Assembly: GCA_913047525.1 (NCBI GenBank)
Contig: CAJWUS010000002.1
Location: 1-30,035 of the forward strand
DNA from: an uncultured Flavobacteriales bacterium
GTDB taxonomy: Bacteria > Bacteroidota > Bacteroidia > Flavobacteriales > BACL11
Direction: 5' to 3'
DNA: 30,035 nt
Shown: positions 22,720 to 30,035 of the stretch, one piece after another
How positions within the stretch are numbered: position 1 is the stretch's first letter
How the letters are laid out: each line of letters begins with the position of its first letter
Position numbers and translations under genes: made by a program
Notes under the pieces: generated by a model
What the model saw: only the letters and a program-made list of their open reading frames with translations
Told to the model about the DNA's origin: nothing
Databases searched by the model: none

Positions 22720-25700
22720 TTGAAAGCACCACTACTCTCCTATTTTGGCCAGCCAAAAATTGCTGCAAAACTACAAAGTTGTATTGCTGACGAAAATTCC
22801 AAAATTTGGATAAAAGGTTTGATTGGTTCATCCTTTGCCTTGGCATCATCTGCAACTATTAAAGAAAGTAAAAGCCCACATCTTTTTATTTTTACTGATA
22901 AAGAAGAAGCCCAATATTTTGTAAATGAAGTAGAAGCCCTTTTGAACAATGAAGTATTTTTCTATCCAGCATCTTATCGCAGGGCTTATCAGTTTGAGCA
23001 AACGGACAATGCTAATATTTTATTAAGAGCTGAAGTACTCAACAAACTCAACAACAAAAGAAATCCTATTATTATTACCTATTCTGAGGCGCTTTCAGAA
23101 AAAGTGGTGAGCAGAAGAGACTTAAAACGGCAAACAATCACTATTAAAATTAGGGATTTGCATGAAATTGAGGAGTTAGAAAAACAATTATTAAGTCATC
23201 ATTTTGAAAAGGTTGATTTTGTAATTGAGCCCGGACAATTTTCCATTAGAGGTGGGATTGTAGATGTATTTTCTTATGCAGATGAGCACCCCTACAGAAT
23301 TGAGTTTTTTGATATTCAGGTAGAAAATATTCGCTCATTTGACATCAATACTCAACTATCGATTGATACAAAAAATAAAATCGATATTGTGCCCAATACG
23401 GAGGCCAAGAAAACAGATAGCAAGCATGTGAGTTTTCTGAATTACCTACCTAAAAATGCGGTGATTTGGGCAAAAGACATTGCATACAGCAAAGGTATTT
23501 TGGATGATTATTTTGCTAAGGCAGGACAGCATTATAAAGAGTTAGAATCAAGTGAAACTAAGCATCAAAAACCAGAGGAACTTTTTACTTCTGGAAGCAA
23601 TTTTTGTGAGCAGTTAAGCTATTATACCATTATCGAACAAGGACATACTAACTTCTTTACTCCTAATCATAAATTAGAATGCAATACCCAAATTCTACCT
23701 GTTTTCAATAAGCAATTCGATTTATTAAAAGTCGACTTAATTGAGAATAATACAAAAGGAATAAAGAATTTAATCCTTTGTTCATCTGAGGAACAAGAAA
23801 AAAGATTTGATGCAATTTTTGAAAATTCAGAAGAAGAAATTCAGTATCAGTGCATCCATTTTTCTTTGCATCAAGGCTTTATTGATGACGATAATAAAAT
23901 GGCCGTTTATACTGATCATCAACTCTTTGAGAGGCATCACCGATTTATTTCAAAAACCAAATTTAGCGACAAACAAGCCATCACCCTCAAGCAACTTACC
24001 AATTTACAAATTGATGATTTTGTATCGCATATTGACCATGGGATAGGACAATTTGCTGGGCTACACAAAATTGACAATAGCGGTAAAAAACAAGAAGTCA
24101 TAAAACTAATATACAAAGACGGAGACATCCTTTATCTCAGTATTCACGCCTTGCATAAAATTGCAAAATTTTCAGCAAAGGAAGGACATCAACCCAAAAT
24201 CCATCAGTTGGGAAGCCCTCAATGGTTAAAAACTAAAAACAAAACTAAGGCAAGAGTTAAACAAATTGCGTTCGATTTAATACAATTATACGCCAAACGA
24301 AAAACACAAAAAGGATTTGCTTTTTCTCCCGATACATATTTGCAATATGAATTGGAAGCTTCCTTTATGTATGAAGATACGCCCGACCAAAGCAAAGCCA
24401 CTGAGGAGCTAAAAGAAGATATGGAAAAAGATACACCAATGGACAGGTTAGTCTGTGGTGATGTAGGTTTTGGGAAAACAGAAGTAGCAATAAGGGCTGC
24501 TTTCAAGGCTGTTGCTGACAGTAAACAAGTAGCGATACTAGTTCCCACCACCATTCTTGCTTTGCAACATTTTAAAACTTTCAGTAAAAGAATGAAAGAT
24601 TTCCCCTGCAATATTGACTACATCAATAGATTCAAAACCACAAAAGAGCAAACCGAAACACTCAAAAAATTAGCAAATGGGGAAATTGACATCTTAATAG
24701 GAACACACAGAATTGTTGGCAAAGATGTGGTATTTAGAGATTTGGGATTGATGATAGTAGATGAAGAACAAAAATTTGGTGTCAATATAAAGGACAAACT
24801 CAAAACTCTGAGAACAACTGTTGATGCCCTTACTTTAAGCGCCACCCCGATTCCAAGAACACTTCAATTTTCTTTGCTTGGCGCAAGAGACATGTCTACT
24901 ATCAACACTCCTCCACCTAACAGGCAAAGTATTGAAACCAGAATTATTGGGCTCAATCAAGATATTATTAGAGATGCCATTAGTTATGAAATGAGCAGAA
25001 ACGGACAAGTATTCTTTGTGCATAATCGCATAGAAAATATTAAAGAAGTAACAGGATTTGTACAAAGATTGTGCCCAGATGCAAAAATAAGAACTGGACA
25101 CGGACAAATGGAAGGTAATCAAATTGAACAGTTGATGGTTGACTTTATGGAAGGAGAATTTGATGTGCTTATTTCCACCACCATCATTGAAAATGGCGTT
25201 GATATTCCAAATGCAAATACCATGATAATAAATAATGCCCAGAACTTTGGACTGAGTGATTTGCATCAGATGAGAGGAAGAGTTGGGCGCTCCAACAAAA
25301 AAGCATTTTGCTATTTAATCAGTCCTCCAACACATCAAATTTCAGCAGAAGCAAAAATGCGACTTACCGCTTTGGAACAATTCTCCTATTTAGGAAGTGG
25401 TTTTAATATTGCAATGCGCGATTTGGATATAAGAGGTGCGGGCGATTTGCTTGGGGCTGACCAAAGTGGTTTTATTAATAACATTGGTTTTGAGATGTAT
25501 AAAAAGATTTTGGATGAAGCCATTGAAGAGTTAAAACAGGAGAAATTTCAAGATTTATTTGAGGATGAAAAGGAGAAATTCTACATCAAAGATTGTGCTT
25601 TAGATACAGATTTGGAAGTTTTAATTCCGGATGATTATGTAAGTAATATTGAAGAGAGATTGAACCTTTATAAACAATTGAATAGTTTTAATAAGGAAGA

Positions 25701-26085
25701 AGAAATCACCTCTTTTAAAAATGAACTGAAAGATCGGTTTGGTAAAATCCCCAATACAGTTTATCAACTATTTGACGCCTTGCGTTTAAGATGGTTAGGT
25801 AAAAAAATTGGTTTTACAAGAATCATTCTCAAATCAGGAAAAATGAAAGCTTGTTTTACAGAAGATAAAACTTCTCCTTACTTTGAAAGTCATCAATTTT
25901 CAAAAGTATTGGATTATTTAAAAAACAACTTTCATACTACCCATATGAAAGAAAAAAATGAAAAATTATCTTTTGTAGTAAAGGGTATTTCACAGCTTGA
26001 TAAAGCCATTAGTTTATGTAATAAAATTAATTGGAACGAATCGCTTCAACAGGATCTAACCGTGATGCCGAAAAGGCAGGAATAA
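22720..26085 (+). CDS. mfd: transcription-repair coupling factor
   Basis: This 1121-residue Mfd displaces RNA polymerase stalled at DNA lesions and recruits UvrA. The N-terminal UvrB-homology region spans about 1-330. The RNA-polymerase-interacting CarD-like domain starts near 425 (IDDFVSHIDHGIGQFAGL). The RecG-type translocase has Walker A GDVGFGKTEVA near 579-589, DEEQ near 681-684, LSATPIPRTL near 706 and the QMRGRVGRS motif close to 850. The TRCF C-terminal domain runs to the end. The start is a TTG at 22720, 6 nt after the pfp stop, because no ATG fits the conserved N-terminus. The final 59 bases overlap the convergent permease gene, so its last about 19 codons are read antisense. Confidence 0.94.
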   Translation: MKAPLLSYFGQPKIAAKLQSCIADENSKIWIKGLIGSSFALASSATIKESKSPHLFIFTDKEEAQYFVNEVEALLNNEVFFYPASYRRAYQFEQTDNANILLRAEVLNKLNNKRNPIIITYSEALSEKVVSRRDLKRQTITIKIRDLHEIEELEKQLLSHHFEKVDFVIEPGQFSIRGGIVDVFSYADEHPYRIEFFDIQVENIRSFDINTQLSIDTKNKIDIVPNTEAKKTDSKHVSFLNYLPKNAVIWAKDIAYSKGILDDYFAKAGQHYKELESSETKHQKPEELFTSGSNFCEQLSYYTIIEQGHTNFFTPNHKLECNTQILPVFNKQFDLLKVDLIENNTKGIKNLILCSSEEQEKRFDAIFENSEEEIQYQCIHFSLHQGFIDDDNKMAVYTDHQLFERHHRFISKTKFSDKQAITLKQLTNLQIDDFVSHIDHGIGQFAGLHKIDNSGKKQEVIKLIYKDGDILYLSIHALHKIAKFSAKEGHQPKIHQLGSPQWLKTKNKTKARVKQIAFDLIQLYAKRKTQKGFAFSPDTYLQYELEASFMYEDTPDQSKATEELKEDMEKDTPMDRLVCGDVGFGKTEVAIRAAFKAVADSKQVAILVPTTILALQHFKTFSKRMKDFPCNIDYINRFKTTKEQTETLKKLANGEIDILIGTHRIVGKDVVFRDLGLMIVDEEQKFGVNIKDKLKTLRTTVDALTLSATPIPRTLQFSLLGARDMSTINTPPPNRQSIETRIIGLNQDIIRDAISYEMSRNGQVFFVHNRIENIKEVTGFVQRLCPDAKIRTGHGQMEGNQIEQLMVDFMEGEFDVLISTTIIENGVDIPNANTMIINNAQNFGLSDLHQMRGRVGRSNKKAFCYLISPPTHQISAEAKMRLTALEQFSYLGSGFNIAMRDLDIRGAGDLLGADQSGFINNIGFEMYKKILDEAIEELKQEKFQDLFEDEKEKFYIKDCALDTDLEVLIPDDYVSNIEERLNLYKQLNSFNKEEEITSFKNELKDRFGKIPNTVYQLFDALRLRWLGKKIGFTRIILKSGKMKACFTEDKTSPYFESHQFSKVLDYLKNNFHTTHMKEKNEKLSFVVKGISQLDKAISLCNKINWNESLQQDLTVMPKRQE

Positions 26086-27259
26086 TACCACTTATCACAC
26101 CAATAATTGCGGAAACGGAAAGCCCAAGAATAATATTTTGAGTTGTTAGAATCAAATTAAAATCGAGTATTTTTCCTGCAATAGAAGCCAAAGCCCAAAC
26201 AATGGCTAAGCCAAAAACCCCACCTAATATGCATAAAAAGATTGATTCAAAAAGAAATTGAAGAAGAATAAAAATATTTTTTGCCCCCAATGCTTTTTGA
26301 ATACCAATAATTTTAGTTCTTTCTTTTACAGAAACAAACATAATATTTGCAATACCGAAACCACCAACCAAAATGGAAAAGCCACCAATAATCCAACCGG
26401 CCATTCCAATTACACTAAACAACTCGTCCAATCCTTGTTTGATTAAACTTACCTCATTCATGGAAAAATTATCATCTTCCATAGGGCGAACCCTTCTTAT
26501 AGTTCGCATAATTCCTCTAATTTCATTTTTTAATTCTTCATTACTCACCCCTTCAAGCGCACTTACCATGATTATAGGATTACTTCTTCTTTCGTTTATA
26601 AATCTTTTCGCAAACCAGTAGGAACACAAAATTGCATTGTCTTGCGAATCTCCTGTTATACTTTCTCCTTGCTTTTCAATAAGTCCAATTACTTTTGCAT
26701 TTATCCCTGAAATCTTGATTGTTTCTCCAACAGGATTAAAATCGAAAAGAGCTTCTGCCACATTATGCCCAATTAAAACAAAGTTTTTTACAGAGTTCAT
26801 TTCGCTTTGTGTGAAAAATCTTCCCTTTTCCATATTGAAAGATAAAATTTGAGGGAACTCATAAGTAATTCCGCTAATTTCTACATCTTCCAAAACATTA
26901 TTTCCGTTTTTTACTGTTCTAAGACCTTCAAAAAGAAAAGCAACGGAATTTGATTTTAAACATCTTTCTTTTATTTGTTTAAACTCCTTAAAAGTAACTT
27001 TTGGTCTTTTAAAATATTTCCACCATTGGTATTCACCCGACCCACCCCATGGCCATTTTTGGATATACACCACATTCTCTCCTAAGGATTCAACGCTATC
27101 TCGCACACTTTTTTCCAACGCATCAACAATTGTAAAAACAGAGATTATAGCAACAATCCCTATGGTTACTCCCAATAAAGAAAGGAAGGTTCTTAAACGA
27201 TTATTTACAATCGCTTGCCAAGCAAAATGCAGAGCTTCAATAAAAAGTCTGAAATACAT
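26027..27259 (-). CDS. MacB-like ABC transporter permease
   Basis: This 410-residue inner-membrane protein has the MacB/FtsX-type layout: one N-terminal membrane segment (about 22-45, LRTFLSLLGVTIGIVAIISVF), a large extracytoplasmic MacB_PCD domain with VVYIQK and GRFFTQSEMNSVKNFVLIGHNVAEALF, and three C-terminal segments (about 280-305, 330-360 and 380-405). It ends in the signature FSASRLDPVEAIRSN. No ATPase gene is adjacent. ATG 27257-27259 gives MYFRLFIEALHFAWQAI, typical for the Bacteroidota version; a longer frame to 27331 precedes the promoter box. The 3' end overlaps the mfd end by 59 bp. The substrate is unknown. Confidence 0.88.
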   Translation of the reverse strand: MYFRLFIEALHFAWQAIVNNRLRTFLSLLGVTIGIVAIISVFTIVDALEKSVRDSVESLGENVVYIQKWPWGGSGEYQWWKYFKRPKVTFKEFKQIKERCLKSNSVAFLFEGLRTVKNGNNVLEDVEISGITYEFPQILSFNMEKGRFFTQSEMNSVKNFVLIGHNVAEALFDFNPVGETIKISGINAKVIGLIEKQGESITGDSQDNAILCSYWFAKRFINERRSNPIIMVSALEGVSNEELKNEIRGIMRTIRRVRPMEDDNFSMNEVSLIKQGLDELFSVIGMAGWIIGGFSILVGGFGIANIMFVSVKERTKIIGIQKALGAKNIFILLQFLFESIFLCILGGVFGLAIVWALASIAGKILDFNLILTTQNIILGLSVSAIIGVISGIIPAFSASRLDPVEAIRSN

Positions 27260-27277
27260 AGCTAGTTTTAAAAAGTT

Positions 27278-27285
27278 CAAATTTA
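27278..27285 (-). promoter_or_regulatory. TAnnTTTG -7 box of the MacB-like permease
   Basis: The minus strand reads TAAATTTG, an exact consensus match, 18 nt upstream of the ATG at 27259. A TTG lies about 22 nt further upstream, at plus-strand 27308-27310, an acceptable -33 spacing. Confidence 0.5.
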
Positions 27286-27355
27286 CGCAAATTTTAAGAG
27301 GAGTTAACAATTGTGTAAAAGTTATTAACACTTCCGATATTTTGCATATTTATAC

Positions 27356-27386
27356 TTGAATATTGAATAGTATTTGGGTAAAATTG
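27356..27386 (+). promoter_or_regulatory. purH promoter (TTG-N20-TAAAATTG)
   Basis: TTG at 27356-27358 and TAAAATTG at 27379-27386 are spaced by exactly 20 nt; the box differs from TAnnTTTG in one base. The predicted start falls about 3 nt from the purH ATG at 27396. Confidence 0.5.
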
Positions 27387-27395
27387 CACCTAGAG

Positions 27396-28916
27396 ATGAC
27401 AGAAAATAAAATCATAAAAAATGCCCTTATTTCAGTTTTTCATAAAGATGGATTGGACAAAATTGCACAAAAATTAAGCCAGCTTGGGGTTCGTATTTTT
27501 TCAACAGGGGGGACACAAAAATTTATAGAAGATAAGGGACTTAGCGTAAAAAAAGTGGAAGATTTAACTTCTTACCCTTCCATATTAAGCGGTAGAGTAA
27601 AAACGCTTCACCCAAAAGTTTTTGGTGGCATTTTGGCAAGAAGAGAAGAGAAAAATGACCAGTTGCAATTGGCAGAATATGACATTCCAGAATTTGATTT
27701 AGTAATAGTGGACCTCTACCCTTTTGAAAAAACTATTGTATCTACTACTGATAAACAAGACATTATAGAAAAAATTGATATTGGTGGAATTTCACTAATT
27801 CGAGCAGCTGCCAAAAATTATAAGGATGTAGTTATTGTTTCAGAAATGAGTCAGTATGATGAATTATTAGAAATTTTGGAGCAAGGGAAAAGCACAACAT
27901 TAGCGCAAAGAAAAAAGTTTGCTGCTGCTGCTTTTAATATTTCATCACATTATGATACTGCTATTTTTAATTATTTCAATGAAAATAATGATGATGTATT
28001 TAAACAAAGTATTCGGCAAAAAAAAGAATTGTGTTATGGAGAGAACCCACATCAGAAAGGAATATTTTTTGGAAAAATTGATGACTTTTTTGAGCAAAAA
28101 AACGGAAAAGAATTATCCTACAATAATCTTTTGGATGTAGATGCAGCCGTAAATTTGATAGGCGAATTTAATGAGTGCACCTTTGCAGTGCTAAAACACA
28201 ACAATGCCTGTGGAGTTGCAACAAAAGAGAAGCTGATAGATGCTTGGAAAGAGGCATTGGCAGCTGATTCTGTTTCTGCTTTTGGTGGAGTACTGATTAC
28301 AAACCGGGAAGTGGATGAAGAAACAGCAAATGAAATTAGTAAGTTATTTTTTGAGGTAATTATTGCCCCAGCATATAATAAAGATGCCATGCAAATTCTT
28401 TGCCAGAAGAAAAATAGAATTGTATTAGTTCAAAAAGAGATTACTTTGCCTAATATTCAGTTTCGTACTGCATTAAATGGGGCTCTGTATCAGGAGAAAG
28501 ATGTAAAAACCGATAGCGTATCTGAGATGAAAACAGTAACAAATATTGCTCCGACAAATGAGCAAATATCTGATCTGGAATTTGCTTCCAAAGTATGCAA
28601 ACACTCCAAATCGAACACCATTGTATTTGCGAAAAACAAACAATTATTGGCAAGTGGTCTTGGGCAAACATCAAGAGTAGATGCACTAAAACAAGCGGTG
28701 GAAAAAGCCAAAAACTTTGGCTTTGATCTAAATGGGGCTGTAATGGCATCTGATGCTTTCTTCCCCTTCTCTGATTGTGTGGAGCTGGCTAATAATGCTG
28801 GGATAAAAGCTATTATTCAACCAGGTGGATCTATAAAAGATCAGCTTTCCATTGATTATTGTAATGTAAATAACATGAGTATGGTGATGACAGGAGCAAG
28901 ACATTTTAAACACTAA
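27396..28916 (+). CDS. purH: bifunctional AICAR transformylase/IMP cyclohydrolase
   Basis: PurH carries out the last two steps of IMP synthesis: formyl transfer to AICAR and ring closure. From ATG 27396 the protein is 506 residues. The N-terminal MGS-like cyclohydrolase domain begins ALISVFHKDGLDKIAQKLSQLG and includes FSTGGT and the SGRVKTLHPKVFGGILARR block. The AICARFT domain has KHNNACGVA near 267-275 and ends IQPGGSIKD...VMTGARHFKH. The in-frame TTG at 27363 is rejected because it lies upstream of the -7 box. The gene is followed 11 nt later by mreB on the same strand, the usual Bacteroidota order. Confidence 0.95.
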   Translation: MTENKIIKNALISVFHKDGLDKIAQKLSQLGVRIFSTGGTQKFIEDKGLSVKKVEDLTSYPSILSGRVKTLHPKVFGGILARREEKNDQLQLAEYDIPEFDLVIVDLYPFEKTIVSTTDKQDIIEKIDIGGISLIRAAAKNYKDVVIVSEMSQYDELLEILEQGKSTTLAQRKKFAAAAFNISSHYDTAIFNYFNENNDDVFKQSIRQKKELCYGENPHQKGIFFGKIDDFFEQKNGKELSYNNLLDVDAAVNLIGEFNECTFAVLKHNNACGVATKEKLIDAWKEALAADSVSAFGGVLITNREVDEETANEISKLFFEVIIAPAYNKDAMQILCQKKNRIVLVQKEITLPNIQFRTALNGALYQEKDVKTDSVSEMKTVTNIAPTNEQISDLEFASKVCKHSKSNTIVFAKNKQLLASGLGQTSRVDALKQAVEKAKNFGFDLNGAVMASDAFFPFSDCVELANNAGIKAIIQPGGSIKDQLSIDYCNVNNMSMVMTGARHFKH

Positions 28917-28927
28917 AAAATAAAACT

Positions 28928-29950
28928 ATGGGCTTTTTTGATTTTTTGACAGAAGAAATAGCAATTGACCTTGGGACTGCTAATACGCTAATTATCCACC
29001 ATGATAAGGTAGTGGTTGATGAGCCGTCAATTGTTGCAAGAGATATTCAAACCAATGAGATTGTCGCTATTGGAACAAGAGCGCAACAAATGCAAGGAAA
29101 AACACACAAAAAAATTGAAACTATTCGCCCATTAAAGGATGGGGTAATTGCAGATTTTCAGTCTTCAGAACAAATGATAAGAGGGTTTATAAAAATGATC
29201 CCAAGAAAAAGAACATTGTTTTCTCCTACACTTAAAATGGTGATTTGTATTCCCTCTGGCGTAACGGAAGTAGAAAAAAGAGCAGTTATAGATTCGGCCG
29301 AACATGCGGGGGCAAAAGAAGTTTTCTTAATTCATGAACCAATGGCAGCTGCAATTGGAATAGGAATTGATGTATTGGAGCCAAACGGAAATATGGTGAT
29401 TGATATTGGGGGTGGCACAACTGAAATTGCGGTTATCTCCTTAGGAGGGATTGTTACCGAAAAATCAATCAGAATTGCCGGAGATGAATTTACTGATAAT
29501 ATTAAAAATTACATGAAAACAAGGCACAATATCGCTATTGGCGATACTACTTCTGAAAGGATAAAGATAAATGTGGGATCAGCACTTACCGAATTGGATG
29601 AGCCACCAGCTAATTATCCTGTTCATGGCAGAGATTTAATGACAGGAATACCAAAAGAAGTTGTAGTTACTTATAAAGAAATTGCTAGTGCAATGAACAA
29701 CTCCATTAAGCAAATTGAAGAGGCAATAATGAGCGCACTTTTTCAAACACCACCTGAACTTTCGGCTGATATTTACAATACAGGATTGTATTTAACTGGC
29801 GGAGGATCAATGCTTAGAGGTCTTGATAAAAGAATATCTCAGAAAACTAAATTACCTGTTTATGTTGCGGAAGACCCACTAAGAGCTGTTGCTAGAGGAA
29901 CAGGGATTGCCTTAAAGAATATTGAGAAGTTTCCATTTTTAATAAAATAA
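28928..29950 (+). CDS. mreB: rod shape-determining protein MreB
   Basis: This 340-residue actin-like cytoskeletal protein polymerises on the inner membrane and organises peptidoglycan synthesis through MreC, MreD, RodA and PBP2. The phosphate-1 motif IDLGTANTLI lies at 13-22, the phosphate-2 region NGNMVIDIGGGTTEIAVIS near 154-172, and the adenosine motif YLTGGGSMLRGLDKRI near 286-302. VCIPSGVTEVEKRAV and IHEPMAAAIGIG are MreB-specific blocks. The length is standard. It lies between purH and mreC; with mreC starting 13 nt after its stop, they form the head of the mre cluster. Confidence 0.97.
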   Translation: MGFFDFLTEEIAIDLGTANTLIIHHDKVVVDEPSIVARDIQTNEIVAIGTRAQQMQGKTHKKIETIRPLKDGVIADFQSSEQMIRGFIKMIPRKRTLFSPTLKMVICIPSGVTEVEKRAVIDSAEHAGAKEVFLIHEPMAAAIGIGIDVLEPNGNMVIDIGGGTTEIAVISLGGIVTEKSIRIAGDEFTDNIKNYMKTRHNIAIGDTTSERIKINVGSALTELDEPPANYPVHGRDLMTGIPKEVVVTYKEIASAMNNSIKQIEEAIMSALFQTPPELSADIYNTGLYLTGGGSMLRGLDKRISQKTKLPVYVAEDPLRAVARGTGIALKNIEKFPFLIK

Positions 29951-29963
29951 TATTGGTTGATGT

Positions 29964-30035
29964 ATGCACAACCTAATTCAGTTTGTAAAAAAATATCATT
30001 TCATACTTTTATTCCTTATTATTGAAGGGTTTTCT
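29964..30035 (+). CDS. mreC: rod shape-determining protein MreC, N-terminus (partial)
   Basis: The first 24 codons from ATG 29964 run to the end of the window: a short basic start then a hydrophobic segment, MHNLIQFVKKYHFILLFLII followed by EGFS. This pattern, an N-terminal membrane anchor with a short cytoplasmic head, is the typical start of MreC, and its position 13 nt after mreB agrees. An upstream ATG at 29960 in another frame stops quickly and is not used. The rest of the protein and the later mreD, pbp2 and rodA genes, if present, lie outside. Confidence 0.8.
   Translation, partial: MHNLIQFVKKYHFILLFLIIEGFS

Noticed and set aside
24219..24611. 130-codon minus-strand frame inside mfd
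   Set aside because: It lies antisense to the Walker A region of mfd, which is clearly coding; low-complexity hydrophobic product without features.
24835..25266. 143-codon minus-strand frame inside mfd
   Set aside because: Antisense to the conserved translocase motifs of mfd, no independent signal.
27363..27395. TTG start for purH
   Set aside because: It lies upstream of the -7 box and adds 11 residues before the conserved N-terminus.
1..30035. CRISPR array, tRNA or rRNA genes, insertion sequences or prophage
   Set aside because: I saw no spaced direct repeats, cloverleaf-like or rRNA-like sequence, transposase or phage-type gene in either strand.

Overview
The window is AT-rich, densely packed bacterial chromosome from a member of the Bacteroidota, most likely Flavobacteriales or a close relative (an inference). 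The main evidence is the ssb-gldE-gldD gliding/surface-export block next to mutY, a tiny Arg/Lys-rich COX24/AURKAIP1-type ribosomal protein beside the gene for ribonuclease G, a purH-mreB-mreC junction, and repeated TAnnTTTG promoter boxes with no Shine-Dalgarno-like leaders. I see no tRNA, rRNA, CRISPR array, insertion sequence or prophage. Nearly all of it is conserved core genome.

Layout. 1-1673: the end of a metallo-beta-lactamase-fold hydrolase, then a convergent MlaF/MlaE-type lipid ABC transporter pair. 1751-4837: a 43-residue lipoprotein, the ferrous iron uptake pair feoA-feoB behind a palindromic operator candidate, and a SprT-like metalloprotein that starts on the last base of feoB. 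4867-6780: a sulfotransferase-like gene and a mannose-1-phosphate guanylyltransferase. 6788-8715: fumC, a 47-residue membrane peptide and an ArsC-family reductase. 8756-10334: prfB and recX. 10370-13640: an MFS transporter, then (minus strand) HU, the small ribosomal protein and rng. 13782-17185: mutY, ssb, gldE, gldD. 17145-17430: a decayed heme A synthase (COX15/CtaA) remnant. 17461-21417: a DMT-family transporter, a large uncharacterised protein with features of nitronate-monooxygenase/PfaD-type TIM barrels, and a monofunctional aspartate kinase. 21520-27259: a PPi-type phosphofructokinase, mfd, and a MacB-like permease whose 3' end overlaps mfd antisense. 27396-30035: purH, mreB and the start of mreC.

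How the genes relate. Several neighbours form functional units: mlaFE (lipid transport across the envelope), feoAB (iron), ssb-gldE-gldD (gliding and, in the family, type IX secretion), mreB-mreC (cell shape), and HU/COX24-like/rng (nucleoid, ribosome, RNA processing). DNA repair recurs (recX, mutY, ssb, mfd). Packing is extreme: stop codons are shared between convergent genes at 8374-8377 and 18327-18330, mfd and the permease overlap by 59 bp, and several promoter boxes lie only 4-9 nt from start codons, which suggests very short or leaderless mRNAs. The least explained gene is the 592-residue protein at 18327-20105.
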